Shown here piece by piece: positions 13,604-13,938 of a stretch of 13,938 bases of DNA (position 1 is its first letter; each line of letters starts with the position of its first letter). The position numbers and the translations under genes were made by a program. This DNA is from Deltaproteobacteria bacterium (GTDB lineage Bacteria; Desulfobacterota; Desulfobulbia; Desulfobulbales; SURF-16). The notes under the pieces were generated by a model. It was not told the DNA's origin. It saw only the letters and a list, made by a program, of their open reading frames with translations, and did not search any database. The stretch is from positions 1-13,938 of the forward strand of contig JAOZSN010000076.1 of assembly GCA_029939635.1 (NCBI GenBank). The letters are read 5' to 3'.

Positions 13604-13938
13604 ATGCAACTTGATCCTAAAAAACATATTCTCATTGGTCTTATTATTTGGATAGTGAGTCTTTCATGCTCTCTTTGGTGGAACCTGACCCAATTAGAAA
13701 AATTTTCTGAAACAGTGTATCTGAAAAAAGCAAGGGCATTTGTTGAGCAAATTGTCGTTACAAGGGCATGGAATGCCTTGCATGGGGGAGTTTATCTCCA
13801 GATTTCAGACTCGGTTCAATCGAACCCATTTTTGCAGATTCCAGGGAAAGATATCAAAACATCTGAAGGTATGCAGTTAACTTTAATTAACCCTGCTTTA
13901 ATGACTCGTATGATTTCTGAGATTGCCAAGGAGCAAGG
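13604..13938 (+). CDS. DUF3365 (Tll0287-like) membrane sensor, 3' partial
   Basis: The frame is open from ATG 13604 to the window edge (111 full codons). Residues about 9-26 (ILIGLIIWIVSLSCSLWW) form a TM segment. The following region has the DUF3365/Tll0287-like pattern: FVEQIVVTRAWNALHGGVYL, then NPFL, then LINPALMTRMISEIA. This domain is usually the extracytoplasmic sensor of histidine kinases, diguanylate cyclases or chemoreceptors; which output follows here lies beyond the window. There is no CxxCH heme motif in the visible part. No Shine-Dalgarno sequence is evident. An in-frame TTG at 13580 is an alternative start, and a TAG at 13574 blocks anything earlier. It is transcribed away from rlmE. 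Confidence 0.8.
   Translation, partial: MQLDPKKHILIGLIIWIVSLSCSLWWNLTQLEKFSETVYLKKARAFVEQIVVTRAWNALHGGVYLQISDSVQSNPFLQIPGKDIKTSEGMQLTLINPALMTRMISEIAKEQ

Overview
The window is about 13.9 kb of compact bacterial chromosome of moderate GC, and almost all of it is core housekeeping genes. The gene mix suggests a free-living, motile, Gram-negative bacterium. It includes FtsEX with a degenerate LytM EnvC, a two-subunit oxygen-sensitive class I fumarase, a sodium-type PomAB flagellar stator, a PilZ protein and a DUF3365-type sensor. Together with short GGAGTCAG/CAGGAGACAG-type intergenic repeats, this points to Desulfobacterota, perhaps Desulfobulbales of the Desulfotalea kind. That placement rests on memory of such genomes and was not checked by a search.

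Layout. (1) Positions 1-2815, plus strand: the 3' part of ftsE, then ftsX and envC. FtsEX spans the inner membrane and is expected to drive EnvC, which switches on septal amidases. A repeat/hairpin separates ftsE from ftsX, while ftsX and envC overlap by four bases. (2) 3028-4464, plus strand: a C-terminal processing protease (CtpA/Prc, S41) with a highly charged tail, ending at a 46-bp perfect palindrome that can terminate transcription from both sides. (3) 8219-4580, minus strand: pomA, pomB, a PilZ protein and the alpha and beta subunits of class I fumarase, all one way with short gaps. This is a possible operon pairing a flagellar motor with a fumarate enzyme. (4) 9135-8299, minus strand: panB alone, with a possible weak terminator at its end. 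(5) 13097-9243, minus strand: rlmE, yebC, ruvC, ruvA and ruvB. The Holliday junction resolvasome is complete, and hairpins follow rlmE and yebC. (6) 13098-13603: a 506-bp intergenic region with several regulatory-looking signals. (7) 13604 to the end, plus strand: the N-terminus of a membrane sensor (DUF3365/Tll0287-like), cut by the window edge.

I see no CRISPR array, tRNA, rRNA, insertion sequence, prophage or toxin-antitoxin module, and no undescribed multi-gene system. The best leads are the well-formed promoter with an inverted-repeat operator before the sensor gene, three phased TGATAA boxes in the same region, the stator-PilZ-fumarase gene order, and the atypical PilZ protein.
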